Shown: positions 50,901 to 59,791, numbered from the stretch's first letter. The stretch is DNA of 64,000 nucleotides from an uncultured Lachnospiraceae bacterium (GCA_910587765.1 CAJUNR010000021.1:16834-80833), one strand, 5' to 3'. A program made the numbers and translations. Notes: generated from the letters alone by a model not told the origin.

Positions 50901-51099
50901 AGCCGGATATGAGGTCATGGACCGGATTCATGTATACAGCAGAGGAAATGACCGGATTCAGGGTCTTATGGAACGGCATAAAGATGAAATCTGTAAAGAT
51001 GTCATGGCGTCGGGTATTCTTTTTGCGCAGGCGGAAGGATATGTGAAGGAATGGAATATCAATGGGGAGACGGTCACTCTCGGTGTAGAAAAACAGTAA
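47944..51099 (+). CDS. ileS: Isoleucyl-tRNA synthetase
   Basis: The ATG at 47944 follows GAGGAGG. The 1051-residue class I synthetase has HIGH (PHIGHVLTRVIKDM, residues 55-58), the CP1 editing domain (AWTTTPWTLPSNVALCV), KMSKS (QKMSKSKGNAVDP, about 603) and the anticodon-binding domain. The length and the missing classical zinc-binding tail fit the IleS2-like type seen in many Clostridia. It is controlled by the upstream T-box; glgP follows after 13 nt. Confidence 0.96.
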   Translation: MYNKVNTDMNFVEREREVEKFWKENDTFRKSMERRKDGPTYTFYDGPPTANGKPHIGHVLTRVIKDMIPRYRTMKGYMVPRKAGWDTHGLPVELEVEKLLGLDGKEQIEEYGLDPFISKCKESVWKYKGMWEDFSGTVGFWADMDDPYVTYHDDFIESEWWALKTIWEKGLLYKGFKIVPYCPRCGTPLSSHEVAQGYKDVKERSAVVRFKVKGEDAFILAWTTTPWTLPSNVALCVNPAESYAKVKAADGHVYYMAEALLDTVLGGTGAEETPAYEVLERYTGKDLEYKEYEPLFDCSARVAEKQRKKGYYVTCDSYVTLTDGTGVVHIAPAFGEDDANVGRKYDLPFVQLVDGKGNMTEDTPFAGLFVKKADPEVLKDLDARGLLFDAPKFEHSYPHCWRCGTPLIYYARESWFIKMTAVRDDLIRNNNTINWIPESIGKGRFGDWLENIQDWGISRNRYWGTPLNVWECEGCGHMESIGSREELRKMSGNEAALTVELHRPYIDEITCTCPKCQGTMRRVPEVIDCWFDSGAMPFAQHHYPFENKELFESQFPAQFISEAVDQTRGWFYSLLAESTLLFNQSPYENVIVLGHVQDENGQKMSKSKGNAVDPFDALKTYGADAIRWYFYINSAPWLPNRFHGKAVQEGQRKFMGTLWNTYAFFVLYANIDEFDASKYTLDYASLSIMDKWLLSKLNTVVGEVDDHLDHYRIPEAARALQEFVDEMSNWYVRRSRERFWAKGMEQDKINAYMTLYTALVTISKAAAPLIPFMTEDIYRNLVCSVDKAAPESVHLCDFPEVHEEMIDRELEAAMEEILDIVVLGRAARNTAGIKNRQPIGTMYVHAEHELEAVYQNIIADELNVKEILFKEDLSAFTSYTFKPQLKTVGPKYGKLLNGIRAHLAKIDGRKAMEELDTSGSLSFDIDGQSVVLLKDDLLIDMAQMEGYVTEADSRVTVVLCTNLSEELVEEGFVREIISKIQTMRKEAGYEVMDRIHVYSRGNDRIQGLMERHKDEICKDVMASGILFAQAEGYVKEWNINGETVTLGVEKQ

Positions 51100-51112
51100 A
51101 AGGAGGCATACG

Positions 51113-53578
51113 ATGGCCAAAAGAACTTTTAACAAGGATTTCTTTATCAGAAGTGTAAAGTACAATGTACGTACCCTGTTCCGCAGGGAGATCGAGGAGG
51201 CGAGCCAGCAGCAGATTTTTCAGGCGGTGGGCTATGCGGTAAAGGACGCGATCATGGACGCGTGGATCGCGACGCAGAAGGAATATGAAAAACAGGATCC
51301 AAAGATCGTATATTACATGTCCATGGAATTTCTGATGGGCAGAGCGCTGGGCAACAACCTGATCAATCTGACCTTTTATGACGAGGTGAAAGCGGCTCTG
51401 GAGGAGATTGGACTGGATCTGAATGTGATCGAGGATCAGGAGCCGGATGCGGCTCTTGGAAACGGCGGCCTGGGACGTCTGGCGGCATGTTTCCTGGATT
51501 CCCTGGCTTCTCTGGGTTATGCTGCGTACGGCTGCGGCATTCGCTACCGTTACGGTATGTTTAAGCAGAAGATCGAGAACGGGTATCAGGTGGAAGTGCC
51601 GGATATGTGGCTGAAAAACGGCAATCCCTTTGAGCTGCGCCGTCCGGAATACGCGAAGACCGTCAAATTCGGCGGCTATGTGAAGATTGAGAACAAGAAC
51701 GGCAAGAACCATTTTATTCAGGAAGGCTATCAGTCGGTGCTGGCGGTGCCGGTGGACCTGCCGGTGGTGGGTTACGGCAACAACGTCATTAACTGTCTGC
51801 GGATCTGGGATGCGGAAGCGATCAATTCCTTTGAGCTGAATCATTTCGACAAGGGCGAGTACAACAAAGCCGTGGAGCAGGAGAACCTGGCCCGCAATCT
51901 GGTGGAGGTGCTTTACCCCAACGACAATCATATGGCAGGCAAGGAACTTCGTCTGAAACAGCAGTATTTCTTCGTATCTGCCAGCGTACAGGCGGCGGTG
52001 GAGCGGTACATGCGTTCGCATGACGATGTCCGCAAATTCTATGAGAAGGCGGCGTTCCAGCTCAATGACACCCATCCTACGGTGGCGGTGGCGGAGCTTA
52101 TGCGCGTGCTCATGGATGAGTATGATCTGGATTGGGATTCGGCATGGAAAGTAACCACGAAGACCTGCGCCTATACGAACCATACGATCATGGCCGAGGC
52201 GCTGGAGAAATGGCCGATTGAACTGTTCTCAAGGCTGCTTCCGCGTATTTATCAGATCGTGGAGGAGATCAACCGGAGATTCGTGATCGAGATCCAGAAG
52301 AAATATCCGGACGACTATGAGAAAGTCAAGAAGATGGCGATCATCATGGACGGACAGGTGAAGATGGCGCACCTTGCCATTGCAGCCGGTTATTCCGTCA
52401 ACGGCGTGGCAAGGCTTCATACAGAGATCCTCAAGCATCAGGAGCTGAAAGATTTCTACGAGATGATGCCGGAGAAATTCAACAACAAGACAAACGGCAT
52501 TACCCAGAGACGGTTCCTGCTTCACGGCAATCCGCTTCTGGCAAAATGGGTGACTGCCCATGTGGGAGACGAGTGGATTACCGACCTGTCCAAGATCAAA
52601 GGCCTTGCGATTTACGCGGACGACGAGAAGGCGCAGCATGAGTTCATGAACATCAAGTATCAGAATAAGGTGCGTCTGGCGAAATATATTAAGGAGCACA
52701 ACGGTGTGGATGTGGATCCCCGTTCCATCTTTGACGTACAGGTGAAACGTCTGCACGAGTACAAGAGACAGCTTCTGAATATCCTGCATGTGATGTATCT
52801 GTACAATCAGATCAAGGAACATCCGGAGATGGAGTTCTATCCCAGAACCTTTATCTTCGGCGCGAAAGCGGCGGCGGGCTATATGAGAGCGAAGCTGACG
52901 ATCAAACTGATCAATTCCGTGGCCGATGTGGTGAACAACGATGCGTCCATCAAGGGTAAGCTGAAGGTGGTCTTTATTGAGGATTACCGGGTATCCAATG
53001 CGGAATGGATCTTCGCGGCGGCGGATGTGTCCGAGCAGATTTCCACGGCTTCCAAGGAAGCGTCCGGCACCGGCAACATGAAGTTCATGCTGAACGGCGC
53101 GCTGACCATCGGCACGATGGACGGAGCCAATGTGGAGATCGTGGAGGAAGTGGGCAAGGAGAATGCGTTTATCTTCGGCATGAGTTCCGATGAAGTGATT
53201 GATCTGGAGAAGAAAGGCGGCTATGATCCGTCCCAGTTGTTCAACACGGATCAGGATATCCGCCGGGTGCTGATGCAGCTCATCAACGGAGCCTACTCTC
53301 CGAACGATCCTGAGAAATTCCGCGAGCTGTACAACGCGTTGCTGGTGGACGGCGGCTACAACCGTCCGGACCCGTACTTTATCCTCAAGGACTTCCGCTC
53401 TTATGCGGAGGCGCAGGAACGCGTGGAGGAGGCTTACAGAGACGAGAAGAACTGGGCGAGGAGCGCGATCCTCAATGTGGCCTGCTCCGGCAAGTTCAGC
53501 TCCGACCGCACCATTCAGGAATATGTGGATGAGATCTGGAAGCTGGATAAAGTGACGGTAGAACTGGCGGAAGGCTGA
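51113..53578 (+). CDS. glgP: Glycogen/starch alpha-glucan phosphorylase
   Basis: A 821-residue GT35 enzyme. Features: PDAALGNGGLGRLAACFLDS, NDNHMAGKELRLKQQYFFVS, QLNDTHPTVAVAELMR, and the pyridoxal-phosphate site EASGTGNMKFMLNGALTIGT (Lys near residue 656). It releases glucose 1-phosphate from glycogen or maltodextrins. It is close behind ileS (13 nt) and may share transcripts, which is unusual for a glucan enzyme. Confidence 0.95.
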   Translation: MAKRTFNKDFFIRSVKYNVRTLFRREIEEASQQQIFQAVGYAVKDAIMDAWIATQKEYEKQDPKIVYYMSMEFLMGRALGNNLINLTFYDEVKAALEEIGLDLNVIEDQEPDAALGNGGLGRLAACFLDSLASLGYAAYGCGIRYRYGMFKQKIENGYQVEVPDMWLKNGNPFELRRPEYAKTVKFGGYVKIENKNGKNHFIQEGYQSVLAVPVDLPVVGYGNNVINCLRIWDAEAINSFELNHFDKGEYNKAVEQENLARNLVEVLYPNDNHMAGKELRLKQQYFFVSASVQAAVERYMRSHDDVRKFYEKAAFQLNDTHPTVAVAELMRVLMDEYDLDWDSAWKVTTKTCAYTNHTIMAEALEKWPIELFSRLLPRIYQIVEEINRRFVIEIQKKYPDDYEKVKKMAIIMDGQVKMAHLAIAAGYSVNGVARLHTEILKHQELKDFYEMMPEKFNNKTNGITQRRFLLHGNPLLAKWVTAHVGDEWITDLSKIKGLAIYADDEKAQHEFMNIKYQNKVRLAKYIKEHNGVDVDPRSIFDVQVKRLHEYKRQLLNILHVMYLYNQIKEHPEMEFYPRTFIFGAKAAAGYMRAKLTIKLINSVADVVNNDASIKGKLKVVFIEDYRVSNAEWIFAAADVSEQISTASKEASGTGNMKFMLNGALTIGTMDGANVEIVEEVGKENAFIFGMSSDEVIDLEKKGGYDPSQLFNTDQDIRRVLMQLINGAYSPNDPEKFRELYNALLVDGGYNRPDPYFILKDFRSYAEAQERVEEAYRDEKNWARSAILNVACSGKFSSDRTIQEYVDEIWKLDKVTVELAEG

Positions 53579-53600
53579 AGATAACAAAGACTGGGTAAGG

Positions 53601-53627
53601 AGAATCCTGCTTGGCAGGATTCTTTTT
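53601..53627 (+). terminator. Terminator of ileS-glgP
   Basis: AGAATCCTGC (53601-53610) pairs with GCAGGATTCT (53614-53623), then TTTT. Confidence 0.9.
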
Positions 53628-53675
53628 ACGTATACGATGTCCTTTTTGCTCATAGACTTGCAGGAGGGACTGTGA

Positions 53676-54497
53676 ATGAAGAAATTCATAATGAATGCGG
53701 CGGCAGTGGGATTTCTCGTGCTTTTTCTTCCATATACAATGACGCTTCTGATTGAAGGCAGGCAGGGAATCCACAGAGAAAAAGAACTGCCTGCGCTGGA
53801 GTATCAGGTGCTCTCCCACTTGATGGGCGGGGATTATTCGTGGATGGATGAGAGAACGCTGGATTTGATGGCGATTTTGTACCGGACGGAATGTGTGAGG
53901 GCGGACAGTGGAGCGGAGGCGGCGCTGCCTCCTGATATCTACAGGGACGATTACAGCAGAATGTATGACGCGGTCATGAGGACGGAGGGACAGGTTGTCA
54001 CTGTCGACGGAGAATATCGGGATCTTCCGTATCATGCGGTCAGTGGAGGAAGGACGAGGGAGGGCGGTCTTCTGGGGGAAGAATATACCTATGTGCGCGC
54101 GGTCGACTGTCCGGATGACAGAGCGGCCGAAGATGCGCTCCGCGTTTACCGGTTTTCGGAGAGAGAACTGGGAGAGCTGCTGGAACCGGGACGCTCTTCA
54201 GGGATCTCAGAGGACATTCGGACAGAGCGGGATGCGTCGGATTATGTATCGCGTGTCGTGATCGGAGACAGGGAATGGCAGGGCGAAGCGTTCCGGTCGC
54301 TTTTAAATCTGCCGTCGAGCTGTTTCTGGCTGGATACGGATGCGGAGAAAGGAGAGGTGTGCGTTACGGTCAAAGGAAGCGGCCATGGTTTCGGCATCAG
54401 CCTGTATACTGCCGACTGTATGATCCGGGCGGGCGCCAGGCCGGAAGATGTCGTTCAGAAATTCTATCAGGATGCAGAATGTATAACGATTCCCTAA
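53676..54497 (+). CDS. spoIID: SpoIID-like stage II sporulation protein
   Basis: A 273-residue protein with an amino-terminal membrane helix (AAAVGFLVLFLPYTMTLLI) and a SpoIID/LytB lytic transglycosylase-type domain: LDLMAILYRTECVRA, YHAVSGGRTREGG, and the carboxy-terminal signature VKGSGHGFGISLYTADCM. In spore formers it digests septal peptidoglycan during engulfment. The SpoIIQ-like gene follows after 31 nt, as in other Clostridia. SD GGAGGG. Confidence 0.86.
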   Translation: MKKFIMNAAAVGFLVLFLPYTMTLLIEGRQGIHREKELPALEYQVLSHLMGGDYSWMDERTLDLMAILYRTECVRADSGAEAALPPDIYRDDYSRMYDAVMRTEGQVVTVDGEYRDLPYHAVSGGRTREGGLLGEEYTYVRAVDCPDDRAAEDALRVYRFSERELGELLEPGRSSGISEDIRTERDASDYVSRVVIGDREWQGEAFRSLLNLPSSCFWLDTDAEKGEVCVTVKGSGHGFGISLYTADCMIRAGARPEDVVQKFYQDAECITIP

Positions 54498-54528
54498 TCT
54501 GGTAAAAATATGGATCAGAGGTGATGTT

Positions 54529-55362
54529 ATGCGTAAGAATCAAAAAGGATTTTTGATCGTGCTGTGCCTCTGCATGCTTTCCATATCCGGGATTTTCGGA
54601 GTATACCAATACCAGAAGGGAAATTCTGCTAAACCGCAGACAGAGGCCAGGAAGCAGGATACCCAGGTAAAGGCTCAGGAAGAACCGGAGAAGGAAGCGG
54701 CAAATTCAAGAGGTACGGTCGCACAGGCAGATACGAAAGAGAAGGAAGAGGAACAGGCTAAAATTGATACCGAAGAGGACATCTACAAGATAGGCGAGGC
54801 GGAGCTTGCCAGAACGGACGCAGCTCCTAAAGAGGAGACGCCTGCGGAAGAAGAAAGTCCGGAAGAAGAAATTTCCGAAGACGAGACAGAAGAGAAGGAA
54901 GAGGGTGAAGAGTCCGTAGAGACCGCAGGTCGGAGCGATCTTCTGTCCTTTTCAGAGGGCAGCAAAATACTCTGGCCCGTGGATGGGGATGTGATTCTGA
55001 ACTACAGCATGGACAAGAGTATCTATTTCTCCACATTGAATCAGTACAAGTATCATCCGGCGATTGTGATCAGCGCGGACGTGGGAAGCGAAGTGCAGTG
55101 CGCTGCGAGCGGAAAAGTCAGCGAGATCAGGGTGGATGAGGAAACCGGAACGACGGTGTTTATGGAGCTGGGGAATGATTATGAAGCCGTATACGGACAG
55201 TTGAAGGAAGTAGCGGTGGAAGAAGGAGAATACCTGGAAGCAGGGAGCCTGCTGGGATATGTAAGCGAACCCACCAAGTATTATACACTGGAGGGAAGCA
55301 ATCTGTATTTCCAGCTTCTGAAAGAGAAACAGCCGGTAAATCCCATGGAGTATATCGAATAA
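54529..55362 (+). CDS. SpoIIQ-like M23/LytM-domain protein, probably non-catalytic
   Basis: A 277-residue protein: membrane helix (FLIVLCLCMLSISGIFGVYQY), a long Glu/Lys-rich linker (about 35-135) and a LytM fold (ILWPVDGDVILNYSMDKSIY ... YHPAIVISADVGSEVQCAAS). Metal ligands expected in HPGIDI and HLHFE are replaced (HPAIVI and NLYFQL), so zinc binding is probably lost, as in some SpoIIQ proteins that act as channel or scaffold parts. Its place behind spoIID supports a sporulation role. Confidence 0.8.
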   Translation: MRKNQKGFLIVLCLCMLSISGIFGVYQYQKGNSAKPQTEARKQDTQVKAQEEPEKEAANSRGTVAQADTKEKEEEQAKIDTEEDIYKIGEAELARTDAAPKEETPAEEESPEEEISEDETEEKEEGEESVETAGRSDLLSFSEGSKILWPVDGDVILNYSMDKSIYFSTLNQYKYHPAIVISADVGSEVQCAASGKVSEIRVDEETGTTVFMELGNDYEAVYGQLKEVAVEEGEYLEAGSLLGYVSEPTKYYTLEGSNLYFQLLKEKQPVNPMEYIE

Positions 55363-55367
55363 AAATT

Positions 55368-55391
55368 CAGGGCTGCAAAAAGGCAGCCCTG
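55368..55391. terminator. Bidirectional terminator
   Basis: CAGGGCTGC (55368-55376) pairs with GCAGCCCTG (55383-55391) between convergent genes. Confidence 0.8.
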
Positions 55392-55395
55392 ATGT

Positions 55396-56049
55396 CTACA
55401 TACATGCAATATAAAACATGACGACGAAATGACAGAGACTTCCGCCCATGACGAAAAGGTGAAAGATCTCATGGGAGCCAAAGTACTGATGTCTGGCGTT
55501 GAAAAAGGGCAGCTTGAGCGCATAGATGACGCCGCCGACGGTATAGATGACACCGCCGGCTACAAGCCAGAGAAAAGCTGCGCCCGGCAGGGAAGCGACC
55601 AGCGGAACCATGGCGAGGACACAGAGCCATCCCATGGAGATGTAGATCAGCGAAGAAAACCATTTTGGACAGGTGATCCAGAAAGCTTTGATCAGGATTC
55701 CGGTGACGGCGGTTCCCCAGACCAGAAAAAGGAGCGGATAACCGACGGTATCCCGCAGCGGGATCACACAGACCGGTGTATAACTTCCGGCGATCAGGAT
55801 AAAGATCATCATATGATCGACTTTGCGAAGAATGCGGTTAATTTTCTCGGATATGTTCAGCGTATGATAGACGGTGCTCGCGCCGTAGAGCAGGATCATG
55901 CTGAGCGCGAAAACGGCAAGCGCAGGGACCGTATGTCCGCCGTTTTTGTGCGCGGCGAGTACAAGAAGCGGTGTGGAAGCCGCCGCTGCCAGGATCATAC
56001 CGATAAAATGAGTGATGGCGCTGCCGGGGTCTTTAATGGATAATGTCAT
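55396..56049 (-). CDS. Hemolysin III / TrhA-family membrane protein
   Basis: The ATG at 56049 has SD AGGAGG. The 217-residue protein has seven hydrophobic helices and family motifs DPGSAITHFIGMILAAAAST, YGASTVYHTLNIS, DHMMIFILIAGSYTPVC and the carboxy-terminal GSHEIFHLFVMGGSLCHF, whose histidines with the YHT histidine are metal ligands in the PAQR superfamily. The bacterial members influence membrane lipid homeostasis; the hemolysin name is historical. Confidence 0.9.
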   Translation of the reverse strand: MTLSIKDPGSAITHFIGMILAAAASTPLLVLAAHKNGGHTVPALAVFALSMILLYGASTVYHTLNISEKINRILRKVDHMMIFILIAGSYTPVCVIPLRDTVGYPLLFLVWGTAVTGILIKAFWITCPKWFSSLIYISMGWLCVLAMVPLVASLPGAAFLWLVAGGVIYTVGGVIYALKLPFFNARHQYFGSHEIFHLFVMGGSLCHFVVMFYIACM

Positions 56050-56205
56050 AACAATTCCTCCTGAATATTTATATAATATAATGTAGTATTTAAAACTATA
56101 TAATAACTTATTCATATTATAACACGTTAACCGGAAAATGCAAGAGAATTTATAATAAAAAAATACAGGTATCATTCACGAGAGGAAAGAGAGGAAAGTA
56201 TAGAA

Positions 56206-57822
56206 ATGGAACATTTAAGATTTGAAAAACTGGATCTCTGTCCGGAGCTTCTCCGGGCGGTTGAAGATATGGGATTTGAGGAAATGACGCCGATTCAGGC
56301 GCAGTCCATACCGGTGATGAGGTCCGGAGCGGATATGATCGGACAGGCGCAGACAGGGACGGGAAAGACGGCGGCCTTTGGAATCCCGCTTCTGGAGAAG
56401 GTTGATCCGGACAACCGGAAACTGCAGGCTCTTGTGCTGTGCCCGACGAGAGAACTGGCGATCCAGGTGGCGGAAGAACTCCGCAATCTGGCCAAATATC
56501 TGCATGGAATCAAAGTGCTCCCGATTTACGGGGGACAGGATATCAGCCGGCAGATTCGTTCGCTCAAGGGAGGAGTGCAGATCGTCATCGGAACACCGGG
56601 TCGCGTGATGGATCATATGAGAAGGCATACGCTCCGCCTTCAGGAGCTTCATACGGTGGTGCTGGATGAGGCCGACGAGATGCTGAACATGGGCTTCCGG
56701 GAGGACATCGAGACGATATTGAAAGATACGCCCGGGGATCGGCAGACCGTATTGTTTTCCGCCACAATGCCGCGGGCAATCATGGAGATTGCCGAGCTGT
56801 ATCAGCGGGAGGCGGTTCACGTAAAAGTGGTGAAAAAAGAACTGACGGTACCGAATATCGAGCAGTACTATTATGAAGTGCGGCCGAAGAACAAAGACGA
56901 GGTGCTTTGCCGGCTTCTGGATCTCTACGCGCCCAAGCTGTCGCTGATCTTCTGCAATACAAAGAAGAAGGTGGACGAGCTGGTACTGGAGCTCCAGAAC
57001 CGGGGGTATTTTGCGGAGGGACTTCACGGCGATCTCAAGCAGATGCAGCGGGACCGGGTAATGCAGGGGTTCCGGGATGGCAATACCGACATTTTGGTGG
57101 CGACGGATGTGGCCGCCAGAGGGATTGACGTGGACGACGTGGAAGCGGTATTCAACTACGATCTTCCTCAGGATGACGAATATTACGTGCATCGGATCGG
57201 TCGGACCGGACGCGCCGGAAGACAGGGAAAATCATTTACGTTTATCGTGGGCAGGGAAGTATATAAGCTGAAAGATATCCAGCGTTACTGCCGGACGAGG
57301 ATTCAGGCTCAGCCCATCCCCTCTCTGGACGATGTGGCCAATATGAAAGTAGAACATGCGTTTGAAAAACTGGAACAGGTGATCGCCGGAGAAGATCTGT
57401 CTTCCAGCATCCGGGCAATCGAAGCGTATCTGAATCAGAGCGACCGTACGGCGATGGATCTCGCGGCGGCGTTTTTGAGAGCGGAACTCGGCGATTCTCT
57501 GGAAGAACAGAAGGACGATCTGGCCGGAGAAATGTACCAGTGGGAGACAGAGCGGCGCGGCAAAGGAAGAAAAGGGAAAGAGCAGATGGTGCGCTTGTAT
57601 CTGAGCGCCGGACGGAAACAGAAGATAAAGCCGGGGGATGTGCTGGGAGCGATCACCGGAGAATCAGGTATGCCGGGAAAGGCGATCGGCTCGATTGATA
57701 TGTATGACCGTTATACATTCGTGGATGTTCCGCGGAAATATTACAAGCAGGTGCTGAAAAGCATGAAGAATAAAAAGATTAAAGGAAGCCGGATCTATAT
57801 GGAGAAAGCGGAGACGAAATAA
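56206..57822 (+). CDS. DEAD-box ATP-dependent RNA helicase (DbpA/CshA-like)
   Basis: A 538-residue protein with Q motif (FEEMTPIQAQSIP), Walker A AQTGTGKT, DEAD, SAT, and helicase C motifs (ATDVAARGIDVDDVEAVFNY, HRIGRTGRAG). The carboxy terminus (about 460-535) is a DbpA-type RNA-recognition domain (MVRLYLSAGRKQKIKPGDVLGAI), which in DbpA binds 23S rRNA hairpin 92. Likely role in ribosome assembly. SD GAGGAAAG. Confidence 0.92.
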   Translation: MEHLRFEKLDLCPELLRAVEDMGFEEMTPIQAQSIPVMRSGADMIGQAQTGTGKTAAFGIPLLEKVDPDNRKLQALVLCPTRELAIQVAEELRNLAKYLHGIKVLPIYGGQDISRQIRSLKGGVQIVIGTPGRVMDHMRRHTLRLQELHTVVLDEADEMLNMGFREDIETILKDTPGDRQTVLFSATMPRAIMEIAELYQREAVHVKVVKKELTVPNIEQYYYEVRPKNKDEVLCRLLDLYAPKLSLIFCNTKKKVDELVLELQNRGYFAEGLHGDLKQMQRDRVMQGFRDGNTDILVATDVAARGIDVDDVEAVFNYDLPQDDEYYVHRIGRTGRAGRQGKSFTFIVGREVYKLKDIQRYCRTRIQAQPIPSLDDVANMKVEHAFEKLEQVIAGEDLSSSIRAIEAYLNQSDRTAMDLAAAFLRAELGDSLEEQKDDLAGEMYQWETERRGKGRKGKEQMVRLYLSAGRKQKIKPGDVLGAITGESGMPGKAIGSIDMYDRYTFVDVPRKYYKQVLKSMKNKKIKGSRIYMEKAETK

Positions 57823-57854
57823 TGAGAGGGGGAAGGGACGCTTCCCCCTCTCAT
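57822..57854. terminator. Bidirectional terminator between helicase and NlpC/P60 genes
   Basis: ATGAGAGGGGGAAG (57822-57835) pairs perfectly with 57841-57854 around GGACG. Confidence 0.85.
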
Positions 57855-57880
57855 TTATGTAACAGGTGTCAATTTGCTTT

Positions 57881-58978
57881 TTAGAAAATTCTCCGTACTG
57901 CCAGTACGTTTTTGTGAGTGGCAGAGGAATATTTGATGCCGGTGGAAGGACTGCTGGCATGAACAATCGTGTTGTTGCCAACATAAATTCCCACATGACC
58001 GCTGTAGCAGACGATATCGCCGGGCTGTGCTTCCGCCAGGCTGACGCCGTATCCGCAGCTCCGAAGCGCTGTGGAACTGTGAGGAAGTCCTACGCCGAAG
58101 TTCGCGTACACGCTCATGACAAATCCGGAACAGTCTGTCCCGTTGGTCAGGCTGGAACCGCCATATACATAAGGATTGCCGACGAACTGGCTGGCAAAAC
58201 CCGCGACTGCATTTCCGGAAGCGCTTCCGCCGCCGCTGCCGCCGACTGCCGGTGCGGAACTGCCGGAAGAACCGTTCTGGCTTTTCACCTTGGACTGAGC
58301 CGCTTTCTGAGCAGCCTGCCGATCTGCCTCTTCCTTGGCCAGACGGGCTTTTTCTTCTTCCCTGGACTCTGCGTATACATAATCCGTTCTCAGATCAACG
58401 TAATCTTTGGAAACCCATCCGTCGCCTTCCTCGATGGATACTTTTACAAAATCTTCTGTCTCGTCGGTGACGATCAGTTCTTCTGCCATCGGAATCAGGC
58501 CGAGAATGGAAGAATCCGTGGTCGCCTCCTGACGGACCCTGAGCGTCTCTGTCGTTACAACTGCGACTCTGGTACCGGCTTCCTTCGCCAGCGTATCGGC
58601 GTCGACGCCGATCGCCACATAGTCATTCTTAACGTAGCCGTGTACATTGCCGGAATTGATCAGATACCATCCGTCCTCCTCACCTTCCACGGTACCGACG
58701 GATTTGTCAAAAAGTTTTCCCAGCACTTCGCCGTCTTCGCTCGGTTCGCTGCGGACATTGACATAGCTGGATACTTTCGCAATACAGAAACCCGTGTAGT
58801 TGTCCTTTACGACTTTATCAAGCGTCTCTGCAATCTCATCGTCTGATGCGGCCGATTCGTCAAGCGAGGCGGTAATGCCTCCCGACAGAGCCAGTGAAAT
58901 CTGTGCTGCATCCGCCGTCAGCGGCTGAACCATAAAAATCCCTGCAGCAAGACAGATCATAAAACCTTTTCTTATCAT
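57881..58978 (-). CDS. Secreted SH3-domain NlpC/P60 (C40) peptidoglycan hydrolase
   Basis: A 365-residue protein: signal peptide (GFMICLAAGIFMVQPLTADAA), two bacterial SH3 domains (about 75-130, SYVNVRSEPSEDGEVLGKLF; about 140-195, LRVRQEATTDSSILGLI), a charged/Ala linker and a carboxy-terminal NlpC/P60 domain with catalytic Cys in GTDCSGFVMSVY and His in GHVGIYVGNN. It cleaves the D-gamma-Glu to meso-DAP bond. It stands alone, with promoter elements toward 59000. Confidence 0.92.
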   Translation of the reverse strand: MIRKGFMICLAAGIFMVQPLTADAAQISLALSGGITASLDESAASDDEIAETLDKVVKDNYTGFCIAKVSSYVNVRSEPSEDGEVLGKLFDKSVGTVEGEEDGWYLINSGNVHGYVKNDYVAIGVDADTLAKEAGTRVAVVTTETLRVRQEATTDSSILGLIPMAEELIVTDETEDFVKVSIEEGDGWVSKDYVDLRTDYVYAESREEEKARLAKEEADRQAAQKAAQSKVKSQNGSSGSSAPAVGGSGGGSASGNAVAGFASQFVGNPYVYGGSSLTNGTDCSGFVMSVYANFGVGLPHSSTALRSCGYGVSLAEAQPGDIVCYSGHVGIYVGNNTIVHASSPSTGIKYSSATHKNVLAVRRIF

Positions 58979-59138
58979 ATGTACCCTCCGGAAATAATTT
59001 ACGAAATTATATTAAATATTACAAATTTATTACAAATCACAAACCAATTATAACAATACATTACAGGTTTGTCAACAGAATCCAAGGTATTTCCGGCGGA
59101 AATAAGTGACAAAATAAATGGGAAAACAGATACAGTTC

Positions 59139-59193
59139 TTGACAAATCTAAAGAAAAACATTAAAATAGTAACGATTACTGATATGATTATCA
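59139..59193 (+). promoter_or_regulatory. Fur-family regulator promoter with candidate boxes
   Basis: TTGACA (59139-59144), 17 bp, TAAAAT (59162-59167). AGTAACGATTACT (59168-59180) and TGATATGATTATCA (59180-59193) resemble Fur/PerR boxes and overlap the start site, implying autoregulation. Confidence 0.65.
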
Positions 59194-59301
59194 AGATCAG
59201 TCGTCGCCTGACCGGTGAAAGTCGGGCAAAACAGAGTGTCTGTATCGGTTCTCTATAATAAAAGGAACGGTGCGGATGCCGGAGAGGAAGGGGTACAGGA
59301 G

Positions 59302-59697
59302 TTGACGGCATTAAAGTACAGCAGACAGCGGGAAAGCATTAAGAATTATCTGTGCGGAAGAGAAGATCATCCGACGGCAGACCGGATCTATATGGATATC
59401 CGCAGGGAATACCCCAATATCAGCCTTGGTACGGTGTACAGGAATCTTTCTCTGCTGGTAGAACTGGGAGAGATCCGCAAACTCACGACAGACGGGGCGG
59501 ATCGTTTTGACGCGAATCTGGAGCCGCACAGCCATTTCATCTGTAAAAACTGCGGATGCGTTCTGGATGTGATGATTCCTCTGGAAAATCCGGCGCCGGA
59601 AATTGACCGGCTGTGGGACTATGGCAGTGTGGAGGAGTGCAGGCTGGAATTTCGCGGGGTCTGTAAAAAGTGTCAAAAAAATAAAAACAGGGCTTGA
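59302..59697 (+). CDS. Fur-family transcriptional regulator (PerR-like)
   Basis: A TTG start at 59302 (LTALKYSRQRESIKNYL) is preferred, with GGAGAGGAAGGGG 8 nt upstream; the frame extends to 59215 without good SD. The 131-residue protein has the DNA-binding half (HPTADRIYMDIRREYPNISLGTVYRNLSLL) and zinc motifs CKNC...CKKC, plus the HSHFIC segment. Its promoter and the downstream rubrerythrin promoter share similar boxes, suggesting a PerR-like peroxide sensor. Confidence 0.87.
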   Translation: MTALKYSRQRESIKNYLCGREDHPTADRIYMDIRREYPNISLGTVYRNLSLLVELGEIRKLTTDGADRFDANLEPHSHFICKNCGCVLDVMIPLENPAPEIDRLWDYGSVEECRLEFRGVCKKCQKNKNRA

Positions 59698-59752
59698 CAG
59701 AAGACAGCCCATCCACTATAATAACGATAACAGGAATCATTACTGTTATTGA
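59694..59752 (+). promoter_or_regulatory. Rubrerythrin promoter and Fur/PerR-type site
   Basis: TTGACA (59694-59699, overlapping the fur stop), 17 bp, TATAAT (59717-59722). A dyad follows with AATAAC/GTTATT arms (about 59720-59751) and TAACGATAAC matching the TAACGATTAC site before the regulator gene. Confidence 0.7.
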
Positions 59753-59791
59753 AAATATTAAAAATTTTATATAGGAAAAGGAGAAAAGACT

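Noticed and set aside
55396..56049. Cytolysin suggested by the hemolysin III name
   Set aside because: The family is a PAQR-like membrane homeostasis protein; nothing here supports a secreted toxin.
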